Part shown: piece by piece, positions 41,701 to 49,551 of the stretch
Position numbering within the stretch: the stretch's first letter is position 1
Layout: each line of letters starts with the position of its first letter
NCBI RefSeq assembly: GCF_005222205.1
Contig: NZ_CP032345.1
Coordinates: 809,001-873,000, forward strand
Source: Azospirillum brasilense
Lineage (GTDB): Bacteria > Pseudomonadota > Alphaproteobacteria > Azospirillales > Azospirillaceae
DNA: 64,000 nt
Reading direction: 5' to 3'
Position numbers and translations under genes: made by a program
Notes under the pieces: generated by a model
Databases searched by the model: none
Seen by the model: only the letters and a program-made list of their open reading frames with translations
What the model was told of the DNA's origin: nothing

Positions 41701-41888
41701 CGGCCCCCGTCGCCGAGGAGCCGAAGAAGCGTCCGGCGCGCAAGCGCAAGACCGCGGCGGATGCGCCGACCGAAGCGGCGCCCGCTCCGGCGGTCAGCGA
41801 GACGGTTCCGGCCGCGCCGGCACCCGAGCCCGCCAGCGCAAACGCCGCTCCGGAGGCCAAGCCGCGCCGGGGTTGGTGGAGCCGCTAA
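38727..41888 (+). CDS. rne: Ribonuclease E
   Basis: The 1053-residue endoribonuclease starts mRNA decay and rRNA/tRNA processing. The N-terminal half is the catalytic part: an S1 domain split by an acidic insert (about 95-190), DNase-I-like residues Asp415 (SIDVNSG) and Asp458 (VIDFID), and the zinc-link CPHC at Cys516 and Cys519. These spacings (43 and 58) equal those of E. coli RNase E. The tail (about 600-1053) is low complexity, with an arginine run (GDRRRRRRRRRRGRGR), acidic stretches and Lys/Arg/Ala/Pro blocks. It also contains a 33-residue tandem duplication (PVAEEPKKRPARKRKTAADA). It should scaffold the degradosome. Confidence 0.94.
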   Translation: MAKRMLVDATHPEETRVAVVNGNRLEDLDFEIATRKQLKGNIYLAKVTRVEPSLQAAFVEYGGNRHGFLAFSEIHPDYYRIPIADREALLAEERRLEEQAEARAEAAADGAVMAEPIRPDVVVEENSPMPGSYAEAEGDGFEGDVPAFATDAGSDGGSDEAADSDEAPEGAAPAESPDVIGGDEVEEAHRRRARPLRSYKIQEVIKRRQVMLVQVTKEERGNKGAALTTYLSLPGRYCVLMPNTGRGGGISRKITNPADRKRLKEILSDLDIPEGMAVILRTAGLERSKQEIKRDLEYLLRLWDDIRVQTLKSSAPCLIYEEANLIKRSIRDLYTDDIDEIWVEGSAGFNTARDFMRMMMPSHSKRVMQYQDDTIPLFHRYQVETQIDAIHSPVVQLRSGGYIVINPTEALVSIDVNSGKSTRERNIEETAYKTNLEAADEVARQLRLRDLAGLIVIDFIDMEEPRNNAAVERRLKEAMKNDRARIQLGRISAFGLLELSRQRLRPSLLETNFERCPHCSGTGVIRSVESASLHVLRAIEEEGIRKRSSEITVFVPTRIALYILNQKRGELTKIEDRYRFRVMVQADDTLIAPDLRLERVKARTPEDDVPLVSAERVLAETDRILAAEAEEAEEEAPVVEAAEVAGAEVTERADAAGESEGDRRRRRRRRRGRGRDREDGRAPFGESADASDEATEGEEVEAEAADADETAVDEEAIERAQIEAPEFVINDVDVGPAHIEDDEDEEADLAASEAEDGADAFEANGDGNGERKKRRRGKRGGRRRSRQREGLEAGEGLPAAESEDGAEGEAEAESFPTAVEAGRAVNPPELPADMEPVEFDWVLTSAVAAEAAPETTADTAAEVPAAEEAAPVAEEAPARKPRRGRAKATAAEAAEAVTAEPEAAPAKPKRAAKGAKAAPKAAAPKAAAPEEAAPPAKPSRSRKAKTATAEAAPAPAPVAAPVAEEPKKRPARKRKTAADAPAEAAPAPAPVAAPVAEEPKKRPARKRKTAADAPTEAAPAPAVSETVPAAPAPEPASANAAPEAKPRRGWWSR
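41595..41793 (+). repeat. 99-bp tandem duplication in the rne tail
   Basis: Two nearly identical 99-bp units, each encoding a 33-residue block with PVAEEPKKRPARKRKTAADA, lie head to tail near the 3' end of rne. The period is a multiple of three, so the frame is kept. Confidence 0.85.
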
Positions 41889-41915
41889 GCGCGCGCTTCA
41901 TCGCCGTAAAGACTG

Positions 41916-41943
41916 GAAAAGGCGCCTCGCGGCGCCTTTTCCT
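41916..41943. terminator. Intrinsic terminator after rne
   Basis: GGAAAAGGCGCC and GGCGCCTTTTCC form a perfect 12-bp stem around a TCGC loop, followed by TTTTCC. It lies 28 bp after the rne stop and 30 bp before greB. Confidence 0.87.
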
Positions 41944-41972
41944 TTTCCTGAGAACCGCGAAGGGTCCCGACC

Positions 41973-42536
41973 ATGAGCAAGGCCTTCACCCGGGAGAACG
42001 ACTCCGCCGGCGACGACGACGAGGCCGACGATCCCAAACCCTTGCCCAAGGGCGTGAAGAACTACATGACGCCCGAAGGCTTCCAGCGCATGCAGGAGGA
42101 ACTGCGTTCGCTGCTGCGCGTCGAGCGCCCAAAGGTGGTCGAGGTGGTGTCCTGGGCGGCCGGCAACGGCGACCGCTCGGAAAACGGCGACTACATCTAC
42201 GGCAAGAAGCGCCTGCGCGAGATCGACCGGCGCATCCGCTTCCTGACCAAGCGGCTGGAATCGGCGGAGGTGGTTGACCCCACGCTCCAGAAGAACCGCG
42301 ACCGCGTGTTCTTCGGCGCCACCGTCACCTACGCGCGGGAGGACGGCACGGAGAACACCATCACCATCGTCGGCGCCGACGAGGTGGACATGGACCGTGC
42401 CCATGTGAGCTGGATTTCGCCCATCGCCCGCGCCCTGCTGAAGGCGCAGGAGGGCGACGTGGTGGACCTGCGCACCCCCGCCGGGCTGGAGCAGATCGAG
42501 GTCGTCGCCATCCGCTATCCGGGCGACGAAGCATAA
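41973..42536 (+). CDS. greB: Transcription elongation factor GreB
   Basis: A 187-residue cleavage factor that rescues backtracked RNA polymerase. The coiled-coil domain carries the GreB signature GDRSENGDYIYGKKRLREID with the catalytic acidic pair at its tip, and the C-terminal FKBP-like domain runs from FFGATVTYAREDG to the end. An acidic N-terminal extension of about 25 residues precedes it. It follows the rne terminator and is convergent with the HAD gene, 12 bp apart. Confidence 0.9.
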   Translation: MSKAFTRENDSAGDDDEADDPKPLPKGVKNYMTPEGFQRMQEELRSLLRVERPKVVEVVSWAAGNGDRSENGDYIYGKKRLREIDRRIRFLTKRLESAEVVDPTLQKNRDRVFFGATVTYAREDGTENTITIVGADEVDMDRAHVSWISPIARALLKAQEGDVVDLRTPAGLEQIEVVAIRYPGDEA

Positions 42537-42548
42537 AGAACGCTGGGG

Positions 42549-43160
42549 CTACAGCAGCCCCAGCTCCTCCAGTTCGGCGCGCAGGCTGGCGGCGCCGGAG
42601 AAACGGTGCGCCGTCATGCCGAGGATGCGGGCGGCCTCGACATTGGCCGGGCTGTCGTCGATGAAATAGCAGTCCGCCGCCGACAAGCCGTAGCGGTCGA
42701 GCAGGAGCTGGAAGATCGCCGGGTCCGGCTTCACCAGCCTCTCGTCGCCGGACACGATGATCCCGTCGAAGAGGTTTAGGAAATCGAAGCGCTGGCGGGT
42801 CAGCGCCAGCTTGTCCGACGAGAAGTTGGTGATGGAGTAGAGCGGCGTCCCGCGCTGCTTCAGTTCCATCAGGATCTCCGGCGTTCCGGCCATGGGGCCG
42901 GGCACCATCTCCTCCCACCGCTCGTGATAGGCGCGGATCAGCTCGCGGCAGTCGGGAAACTCGGCGGTCAGAAGGGCGACCGCCTCGTCCCACGGGCGGC
43001 CGCGGTCCTGCTCCAGGTTCCAGGCGGGGGTGCAGATGGTGTCGAGGAAGTCCTCCATCAGGTCCTCGTACCCATCGAACAGCTCGCGGTAGAGATGCCG
43101 CGGGTCCCATTCGATGAGCACCTGGCCGATGTCGAAGACGACGGTGGTCGGCTTGGTCAT
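42549..43160 (-). CDS. HAD family phosphatase (HAD-IA)
   Basis: A 203-residue haloacid-dehalogenase-type hydrolase. Motif I is VVFDIGQVLIEWDPRHLY, with the nucleophile Asp but no second Asp at the usual +2 position. Motif II is SITNFSSDK, motif III the lysine in RLVKPDPAIFQ and motif IV CYFIDDSPANVEAA. This wording matches the group related to YihX and the epoxide hydrolase N-terminal phosphatase. It is 20 bp after the thiol oxidoreductase gene. The substrate is probably a small phosphate ester but cannot be named. Confidence 0.85.
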   Translation of the reverse strand: MTKPTTVVFDIGQVLIEWDPRHLYRELFDGYEDLMEDFLDTICTPAWNLEQDRGRPWDEAVALLTAEFPDCRELIRAYHERWEEMVPGPMAGTPEILMELKQRGTPLYSITNFSSDKLALTRQRFDFLNLFDGIIVSGDERLVKPDPAIFQLLLDRYGLSAADCYFIDDSPANVEAARILGMTAHRFSGAASLRAELEELGLL

Positions 43161-43180
43161 CGTCAATTCCCGTCCCAGCC

Positions 43181-43936
43181 TCAGCCCTTGCGGGCCGCCG
43201 CGACGAGGTCCTTCATCTGGTCCAGCTTGATGGCGCCGGGGACCAGCTCGTCGCCGATGACGAAGGCCGGGGTGCCGCGGATGCCCAGCTCCTCGGCCAG
43301 CGCCTGGTTGGCGGCGATGACCTTCAGCACCTCGGGGCTGTTCATGTCCTTCTTCAGCTTGTCGGTGTCCAGCCCGACCGACTTGGCCAGCCGCTGGATC
43401 ACGTCGTCGTCGAGCTGGCCGCGGTGGGCCATCAGGGCGTTGTGGAATTCCAGATACTTGCCCTGCCCGCGCGACGCCAGGGCCGCCTTGGCCGCGGTCA
43501 GCGAGGCCGGGCTGAGGATCGGGAACTCCTTGAAGACGAAGCGCAGCTTGCCGTCGTCCTTGATCAGGCGCTCGGTGTCGGCCTGCACGGCCTTGCAGTA
43601 GCCGCACTGGTAGTCGAAGAACTCGACCACCGTCACGTCGCCCTTGGGGTTGCCGGCGACCGGATCGGCGGGGTTCTGGAACAGCGCCGCCTTGTTCTCG
43701 GCCAGCGCCGTCTTGGCCTTCTGCTCCTCGGCCATCTTCTGGCGCTTCTGGAGCGAGTCCACGGCCTCCAGGATGATCTCCGGGTTCTTCAGGATGTAGT
43801 CGCGCACGACCTCCTCGACGGCCTTGCGCTGCGCGTCGTCCATCGGGCTCTGCGCCTGGAGGGCGGGGGCCAGCAGCCCCGTCGGAAGGGCCAGCGCGGC
43901 GGCGAGCGCCAGGGCGGCGGGGCGGAAGCGGGTCAT
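43181..43936 (-). CDS. ScsC/DsbA-like periplasmic thiol:disulfide oxidoreductase
   Basis: A 251-residue exported thioredoxin-fold protein with a signal peptide (ALALAAALALPTGLLAP, cleavage after LQAQ). An N-terminal helical segment (MDDAQRKAVEEVVRDYILKN through about residue 85) resembles the oligomerisation domain of ScsC/Com1 proteins. The DsbA-type domain has a CGYC redox site (EFFDYQCGYCKAVQ) and the cis-proline in IRGTPAFVIG. It oxidises or isomerises disulfides of envelope proteins. It lies between the M48 protease gene and the HAD gene, all on the minus strand. Confidence 0.88.
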   Translation of the reverse strand: MTRFRPAALALAAALALPTGLLAPALQAQSPMDDAQRKAVEEVVRDYILKNPEIILEAVDSLQKRQKMAEEQKAKTALAENKAALFQNPADPVAGNPKGDVTVVEFFDYQCGYCKAVQADTERLIKDDGKLRFVFKEFPILSPASLTAAKAALASRGQGKYLEFHNALMAHRGQLDDDVIQRLAKSVGLDTDKLKKDMNSPEVLKVIAANQALAEELGIRGTPAFVIGDELVPGAIKLDQMKDLVAAARKG

Positions 43937-44049
43937 GTCGAACTCTCTCGTGGGGAGCCAAAACGGCGCGAATCGGGGCGATACTGTGGACCGGGACGGC
44001 GGGGTCAGGCAAGACGGCTGTGCGCCGCCCAAAGGGAGGAGGCTCAGGC

Positions 44050-45402
44050 TCACTTGCCGCCCGCCTGCCCGCGGATGTCCTGGGCGCGCAGCCAGCCGGG
44101 AGAGCCGACGGGCAGAAGCTTCTCCGCCCGCTCCGCCTGGAAGCGGGCCATCGGCTTGTCGCCGCGGGCGAAGGCCTCCTCGGCGGTGGCGTAGGCGACC
44201 ATGCCGGCGTTGCCTTTCATGCTCCAGGCCTGGGCCATCAGCCGCCACAGGAAGGCCGACTGCGCCTGCGTCTTGGACGCCACCTGGAGGTTGCGCAGCG
44301 CCTCGTCGGCCAGCCGGCCGTCGTTCTGCTCCATCAGGGAGTGGGCCAGCGAGACGCGGATGCTGCCGGCGTCCGGCTCCAGCTCGATCGCCTTGCGGTA
44401 GGGCGCGGCGGCGTCCACCGCCCGCCCGTTCTGCAGCATCAGGTCGCCCTTCATCTCGTAGAGGAAGGCGTTCTTCGGTTCCTGGGCGATCAGCCCGTCG
44501 ACCAGCGGCAGCGCCTGCCGGACCTCGCCGCGCCGGAAATAGGCGTAGGCCCGGCCGTAGCGCGCCACGAAGGACGGGTCGTCCGCCTTGTAGCGGCGCA
44601 GCGCCCCGTTGGGGTCGAGATAGGCGTAGAGCTTGGCCTGGATGCGGCGGAACTCCTCGTTCCATTGCGCCGGCACCGGCCTCTTGCCGACCCGTGACCG
44701 CTCCACGAAATTGCGCACCGTCTCGATGCGCTCGCGGGTCAGCGGGTGGGTGCGGCGGTAGCCGGCGTCGCGGTCCACCAGCAGCGGGTCGTCGGCGGCG
44801 CCCAGCTTCTCCAGGAAGGTGACCAGCCCCTCCGCCGAGATGCCCGATTGCTCCATGTAGGACAGGCCCGCCTGGTCGGCCGAGGATTCCTGGCTGCGCG
44901 AGAAGGACAGAAAGTTGCGCTCCGCCAGATGCTGGCCCAGCATGACGCCCGCAGCACCGGCCCCGGCGTTGCCCGCGGCGATGCCGCCGACGATGCCGAT
45001 GCCCATGCCGATCAGCGAGGACAGGAAGGCGTTCTCCATCGCCTCCGACCCGCGGACCAGATGGCCGCCGGCGATGTGGCCGGTTTCGTGGGCGATCACG
45101 CCGATGAGCTGCCCGGCGTCCTCCAGCCCCAGCAGCAGACCGGTGTGCAGGAAGATGTTCTGCCCGCCCGCGACGAAGGCGTTCATGGTGTTGTCGTTGA
45201 CCAGGACGATGTTCACCGCGTCCGGATCGATGCCAGCGGCCTGGAAGATTGGCCGCGCCATGTCGCGGATGATATGTTCCGTCTCGGCGTCGCTCAGGAA
45301 TTGCATCTCCTGGCGCCGCTGCGCGCCCGCGGGCGGCGACCACGACAGAACCATCACGGCAACCATGGCGATGACCGAAACCAGCCTGCTGGGCTTGCGC
45401 AC
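44050..45402 (-). CDS. Periplasmic M48 metalloprotease with TPR domain (BepA-like)
   Basis: A 450-residue exported metalloprotease for envelope quality control. GTG 45402 is the start, with GGAGGAAG upstream, and opens on a signal peptide (to PPAGAQ). The M48 domain contains the zinc motif HETGH (GVIAHETGHIAGGH), the conserved NDNTMNAFVAGGQNIFLHTG and SRSQESSADQAG with the third zinc ligand. The C-terminal half is TPR-like. In E. coli the homologue BepA assists outer-membrane assembly. The start overlaps the divergent gene's probable start by 32 bp. Confidence 0.9.
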   Translation of the reverse strand: MRKPSRLVSVIAMVAVMVLSWSPPAGAQRRQEMQFLSDAETEHIIRDMARPIFQAAGIDPDAVNIVLVNDNTMNAFVAGGQNIFLHTGLLLGLEDAGQLIGVIAHETGHIAGGHLVRGSEAMENAFLSSLIGMGIGIVGGIAAGNAGAGAAGVMLGQHLAERNFLSFSRSQESSADQAGLSYMEQSGISAEGLVTFLEKLGAADDPLLVDRDAGYRRTHPLTRERIETVRNFVERSRVGKRPVPAQWNEEFRRIQAKLYAYLDPNGALRRYKADDPSFVARYGRAYAYFRRGEVRQALPLVDGLIAQEPKNAFLYEMKGDLMLQNGRAVDAAAPYRKAIELEPDAGSIRVSLAHSLMEQNDGRLADEALRNLQVASKTQAQSAFLWRLMAQAWSMKGNAGMVAYATAEEAFARGDKPMARFQAERAEKLLPVGSPGWLRAQDIRGQAGGK

Positions 45403-46780
45403 CGTTTCTTCCTCCGCACACCGGGGCACCGGGCAGCCGGTCAAGACGCCGGTCCGGGCACCCCATTCCACCCGCCGAATCTGGCAAGGGTTGGGCGCGA
45501 TTGCCATAGCCGCATCGCTGGTGGGCGGCTGCGTCAACACGAAATACCGCACGGGCGCCCCGGCCCAGAGCTTCGTCGCGGCCGACGAGCCGCGCGCCGC
45601 GGAGATCGGGCGCGACATCATCGCCCAGGGCGGCAAGGCCGGCGACGCCGCCACCGCCATGGCGATGGCGATGGCCGTCACCCTGCCCTCGCGCGTCGGG
45701 ATGACCGGCGGCGGCGTCTGCGTGGTGTTCGACGCCGCGAAGAAGGAAACCCGCACGCTCGACTTCCTCCCCCGGCCCGCCGGTGCCGGCGGGGCCGCCC
45801 TGCCCGGCTTCCTGCGCGGCGTCTACGCGCTGCAGGCCTCCACCGGGGCGATGCGCTGGGAGCAGGCGGTGGTCCCGGCCGAGCAGCTCGCCCGCTCCAC
45901 CCCGGTCAGCCGGGCTCTGGCCAGCGACCTCGCCGACTCCGCCGCCCGCCTGTCCGCCGATCCGGAGGCGCGCCGCGTTTTCCTGCCCACCGGCGCGCCG
46001 CTGGCCGAAGGCGCTCCGCTGAGCCAGCCGGAGCTGGCCGCCACGCTGTCGCAGGTGCGGCGCAGCGGCATCGCCGCCATGTATGGCGGGCCGCTGGGCG
46101 GCGCCGTGGCGCAGGCCGCCGCCATCGACCCCGCCGCGGTCCGCGGCTTCCAGCCGCGCTGGACCGGCACCGCGGCGATCCCTCTGGGCATCGTGTCGAT
46201 GCATTTCGCCCAGCTTCCCGAGACCAACAACGGCGCCGCCCTGACCGCCGCCTGGAAGGCCGCCGCCGACCTGCCGTCTGACCGGCGCGCCGCCCGCGTG
46301 GCCCAGGCGCTGGGCGCCACCGGCAACGGCGCCTCCGCGCCCGGCGCCGGCCTCGTCGTGATCGACCATGAGGAGAATGGGGTCGCCTGCTCCTTCACCA
46401 TGGGGGCGCCGTTCGGCAGCGGCCGCATGGTGCCGGGCACCGGCCTGCTCGCCGCCCGCGGGGTGGACGGCGCCGGCTTCGGCGCGCCCGGCCTGCTCAC
46501 CAACGCCATCGTCGGCCGCACCCAGTTCGCCGGGGCGGCCAGCGCCGCCGGCAACGACGGCCCCGCCGCCGCTCCCGCCGCCCTGCTGACCGCCGCCCTG
46601 CCCGCCGCGCTCGACAAGGAGCCGGGCGCCGCCATCCGCGTCAGCCGCGACGCGAGCGGGCCGGGCCGGACCACCTTCGTCACCTGCCAGACCTCGATGG
46701 AGAGCGGCTGGAAGGAATGCCAGATCGCCGCCGACCCGCGCGCCCACGCCCTGGGCATCCTGGTCGAAACCGAGCGTTGA
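45371..46780 (+). CDS. Gamma-glutamyltransferase-like lipoprotein, probably inactive
   Basis: The roughly 469-residue protein has a lipobox (ASLVGGC, lipid Cys about residue 53 from ATG 45371) after an unusually long, basic N-terminus (VRAPHSTRRIWQGLG). Regions recalling gamma-glutamyltransferase are GGKAGDAATAMAMAMAVTLP, GMTGGGVCVVFD and APFGSGRMVPGTGLLAA. The nucleophile threonine, which normally opens a TTH-type motif before VVD, is absent: here the sequence is APGAGLVVID. It is also shorter than true enzymes (about 580). The start is uncertain: ATG 45371 overlaps the divergent protease gene; a TTG at 45491 would start just before the hydrophobic stretch. Confidence 0.65.
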   Translation: MTETSLLGLRTVSSSAHRGTGQPVKTPVRAPHSTRRIWQGLGAIAIAASLVGGCVNTKYRTGAPAQSFVAADEPRAAEIGRDIIAQGGKAGDAATAMAMAMAVTLPSRVGMTGGGVCVVFDAAKKETRTLDFLPRPAGAGGAALPGFLRGVYALQASTGAMRWEQAVVPAEQLARSTPVSRALASDLADSAARLSADPEARRVFLPTGAPLAEGAPLSQPELAATLSQVRRSGIAAMYGGPLGGAVAQAAAIDPAAVRGFQPRWTGTAAIPLGIVSMHFAQLPETNNGAALTAAWKAAADLPSDRRAARVAQALGATGNGASAPGAGLVVIDHEENGVACSFTMGAPFGSGRMVPGTGLLAARGVDGAGFGAPGLLTNAIVGRTQFAGAASAAGNDGPAAAPAALLTAALPAALDKEPGAAIRVSRDASGPGRTTFVTCQTSMESGWKECQIAADPRAHALGILVETER

Positions 46781-46799
46781 TGTTCAAAAGTCTGGAATC

Positions 46800-47954
46800 A
46801 TGAGCAAAGCACCGAAAGTCTCCAAACGGGGCGCCATCCCGCCCTTCTTCGTCATGGAAGTGATGCGCGCCGCCGCCGAGCGCGAAGCCGCCGGCCTTGA
46901 GGTCCTGCACATGGAGGTCGGGCAGCCCTCGACCGGCGCGCCGAAGGGCGTGCTGGAGGCCGCCCACCGCATGCTCGACGCCGACGTGCTCGGCTACACC
47001 GGGGCGCTGGGCATCCCGGCGCTGCGGGCGGCCATCGCCGGCTGGTACCGCGACCGCTACGGAATCGAGGTGCCGGAGCGGCGCGTGGTGGTCACCACCG
47101 GCTCCTCGGGCGCCTTCCAGCTCGGCTTCCTGGCGGCCTTCGATCCGGGCGACCGGGTGGCCATGGCCTCGCCCAGCTACCCGGCCTACCGCCACACGCT
47201 GACCGCCATCGGGGTCGAGCCGGTGGAACTGCCGACCGGGCCGGAGCACCGCTTCCAGCCGACCATCGAGCTTCTGGAACAGCTCGATCCGCCCATCCAG
47301 GGGCTGATCGTCGCCAGCCCGGCCAACCCGACCGGCACGATGCTGAGCCGCGAGGAGCTGACCGCGCTCGCCGCCTGGTGCGACGCCAAGGGCGTGCGCC
47401 TCGTCTCCGACGAGATCTACCACGGCCTGACCTATGGACCGGAGGCCGTCACCGCCGCCGAGGTCAGCGAAAGCGCCCTGGTGGTGAACAGCTTCTCCAA
47501 GTACTTCTCGATGACCGGCTGGCGGCTCGGCTGGATGATCGTTCCGGACGACCTGATCCGCTCGGTCGAATGCCTCGCCCAGAACCTGTTCATCTCGGCC
47601 CCCAGCCTGTCGCAGGCCGCCGCGGTCGCCGCGTTCAGCTGCACCGAGGAGCTGGACGGCCACGTCGCCCGCTACGCCCGCAACCGCGAGCTTCTGCTGA
47701 GGGAACTGCCGAAGGCCGGCTTCGACAAGCTGGCTCCGGCCGACGGCGCCTTCTACATCTACGCCGACGTGACGGAGATGACCGACGACAGCGAGGCCTT
47801 CTGCAAGCGCATCCTGACGGAGACCGGCATCGCCTGCACCCCAGGCGTCGACTTCGACCCGGCGCGCGGCCACCGCTTCGTGCGCTTCAGCTTCGCCGGT
47901 TCGGAGGAGACCATCGCCGAGGCGGCACGGCGTCTGATCGCGTGGAAGAAGTAA
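46800..47954 (+). CDS. PLP-dependent aminotransferase (class I/II)
   Basis: A 384-residue fold-type I aminotransferase. The PLP lysine lies in VVNSFSKYFSMTGWRLGWM. Other family marks are VTTGSSGAFQLGFLAAFDPG, IVASPANPTGTMLS and LVSDEIYHGLTY. It resembles aspartate/alanine-type aminotransferases, and the exact amino-acid pair cannot be told. It follows the lipoprotein gene by 19 bp on the same strand, so they may be co-transcribed. A palindromic repeat lies after its stop. Confidence 0.88.
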   Translation: MSKAPKVSKRGAIPPFFVMEVMRAAAEREAAGLEVLHMEVGQPSTGAPKGVLEAAHRMLDADVLGYTGALGIPALRAAIAGWYRDRYGIEVPERRVVVTTGSSGAFQLGFLAAFDPGDRVAMASPSYPAYRHTLTAIGVEPVELPTGPEHRFQPTIELLEQLDPPIQGLIVASPANPTGTMLSREELTALAAWCDAKGVRLVSDEIYHGLTYGPEAVTAAEVSESALVVNSFSKYFSMTGWRLGWMIVPDDLIRSVECLAQNLFISAPSLSQAAAVAAFSCTEELDGHVARYARNRELLLRELPKAGFDKLAPADGAFYIYADVTEMTDDSEAFCKRILTETGIACTPGVDFDPARGHRFVRFSFAGSEETIAEAARRLIAWKK

Positions 47955-47960
47955 GGAGCC

Positions 47961-48099
47961 CTTGCCCTATTCCTTCTCCCCCCTGGGGAGAAGGTTAGGA
48001 TGAGGGGGCGCCGAAGGCGCTCCAAGCTCAACAAGCATCATCCGCCCTACCGGGCGTAGCGCCCCCTCACCCAACCCTCTCCCCAGGGGGGAGAGGGCT
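47961..48099. repeat. Large composite palindrome between converging genes
   Basis: Contains CTTCTCCCCCCTGGGGAGAAG, and an outer inverted repeat with TGAGGGGGCGC (near 48001) facing GCGCCCCCTCA (near 48060). A second hairpin is CCCTCTCCCC/GGGGAGAGGG-like (48075-48097). It lies between the aminotransferase and gshA stops and likely terminates both. Confidence 0.7.
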
Positions 48100-48105
48100 T
48101 CATTC

Positions 48106-49470
48106 TCAGTACGCGTATTCCTTGAACACCGGGTCGACGCTGCCGCTCCAGGGGCCGTTGAACTTCGCCAGAAGTTCGTCGGCGGGGGTCTGGCCGGACT
48201 CGGCGATGTCGAGCAGCGTGTTCAGGAAATGCGCCTCGTCGTCGCCCCAGTTGTCGTTGCGGGCGCGCCGGGCCAGACCGCCGCGGGCGATCTCCAGCAC
48301 CTCCAGCGCGACCTCGCGCACCGTGCGTCCGCGGAAGGGGGTGCGCAGGGCGTGGCGCGGCACCTCGGCGCGCAGGTGGGCGCGCTCCTCCGTCGTCCAG
48401 CCCTTCACGAGGTCCCAGGCGGCGTCCAGGGCCTGGCTGTCGTAGAGCAGCCCGACCCACAGGGCCGGCAGGGCGCACAGGCGGCGCCACGGGCCGCCGT
48501 CGGCGCCGCGCATCTCCAGATACTTCTTCAGACGCACCTCGGGGAAGGAGGTGGTCATGTGGTCGGCCCAGTCGGTGATCAGCGGGACCTCGCCCGGCAG
48601 CGCCGGCAGGCGGCCCTGCATGAAGTCGCGGAAGGACTGGCCGGAGGCGTCGATGTACGTGCCGTCGCGGTAGACGAAGTACATCGGCACGTCGAGCAGA
48701 TAGTCCACGTACCGCTCGAACCCGAAGCCGTCCTCGAACACGAAGGGCAGGTCGCCGGTGCGGTCGGGGTCGGTGTCGGTCCAGATGTGGCTGCGGAAGC
48801 TCTGGAAGCCGTTCGGCTTGCCCTCGGTGAAGGGCGAGTTGGCGAACAGCGCCGTGGCGATGGGCTGAAGCGCCAGGCTGACCCGGAACTTCTTCACCAT
48901 GTCAGCTTCCGACGCGAAGTCCAGATTCACCTGCACGGTGCAGGTGCGCATCATCATGTCCAGGCCGAGCTTGCCGCGCTTGGGCATGTAGTCGCCCATG
49001 ATCTTGTAGCGGCCCTTGGGCATCCAGGGGATCTCGTCGCGCCGCCACTTCGGCTGGAAGCCGAGGCCCATCATGGCGATGCCCAGCTCCCCGCCGATCT
49101 CCTTGACCTGATCGAGGTGGCGGTGCACCTCGGCGCAGGTCTGGTGCAGGGTCTCCAGCGGGGCGCCGGACAGCTCCACCTGCCCGCCCGGCTCCAGCGT
49201 GATGTTCGCCATGCCCTGGGTCAGGGCGATCAGGTTGCCCTTCTCCTCCACCGGGTCCCAGCCGAAGCGCTGCAGGCGGGTCAGCAGTTCGCCGATCCCG
49301 TCCGGCCCCTCGTAGGGCAGCGGCCGGTGGTCGGAGACGCGGTAGGCGAATTTCTCGTGTTCGGTCCCGATGCGCCACTGGTCGGAGGGCTTGCTGCCTG
49401 ATTCCAGATAGGCCGCCAGTTGGCGGCGGTCGGTGATCGGTTCACCACGCGTCTGCGGAGGTGCGGACAT
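48106..49470 (-). CDS. gshA: Glutamate-cysteine ligase (plant/proteobacterial type)
   Basis: A 454-residue ligase that forms gamma-glutamylcysteine, the first step of glutathione synthesis, in the cytosol. [14 protein letters not shown] near the N-terminus, [20 protein letters not shown] and [19 protein letters not shown] are characteristic of the class also found in plants and alphaproteobacteria. ATG 49470 follows GGGAGC; a start at 49506 would add 12 residues. It is downstream of rsmE on the same strand, 81 bp apart. Confidence 0.94.
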   Translation of the reverse strand: MSAPPQTRGEPITDRRQLAAYLESGSKPSDQWRIGTEHEKFAYRVSDHRPLPYEGPDGIGELLTRLQRFGWDPVEEKGNLIALTQGMANITLEPGGQVELSGAPLETLHQTCAEVHRHLDQVKEIGGELGIAMMGLGFQPKWRRDEIPWMPKGRYKIMGDYMPKRGKLGLDMMMRTCTVQVNLDFASEADMVKKFRVSLALQPIATALFANSPFTEGKPNGFQSFRSHIWTDTDPDRTGDLPFVFEDGFGFERYVDYLLDVPMYFVYRDGTYIDASGQSFRDFMQGRLPALPGEVPLITDWADHMTTSFPEVRLKKYLEMRGADGGPWRRLCALPALWVGLLYDSQALDAAWDLVKGWTTEERAHLRAEVPRHALRTPFRGRTVREVALEVLEIARGGLARRARNDNWGDDEAHFLNTLLDIAESGQTPADELLAKFNGPWSGSVDPVFKEYAY

Positions 49471-49551
49471 GGAAGCTCCCGCTTTCAAAAAGTCTAAACT
49501 GGCCAACGAGTCAAACGGCCCGCCTCGGAACAGCGGCGCGTCGAGCGGCCC

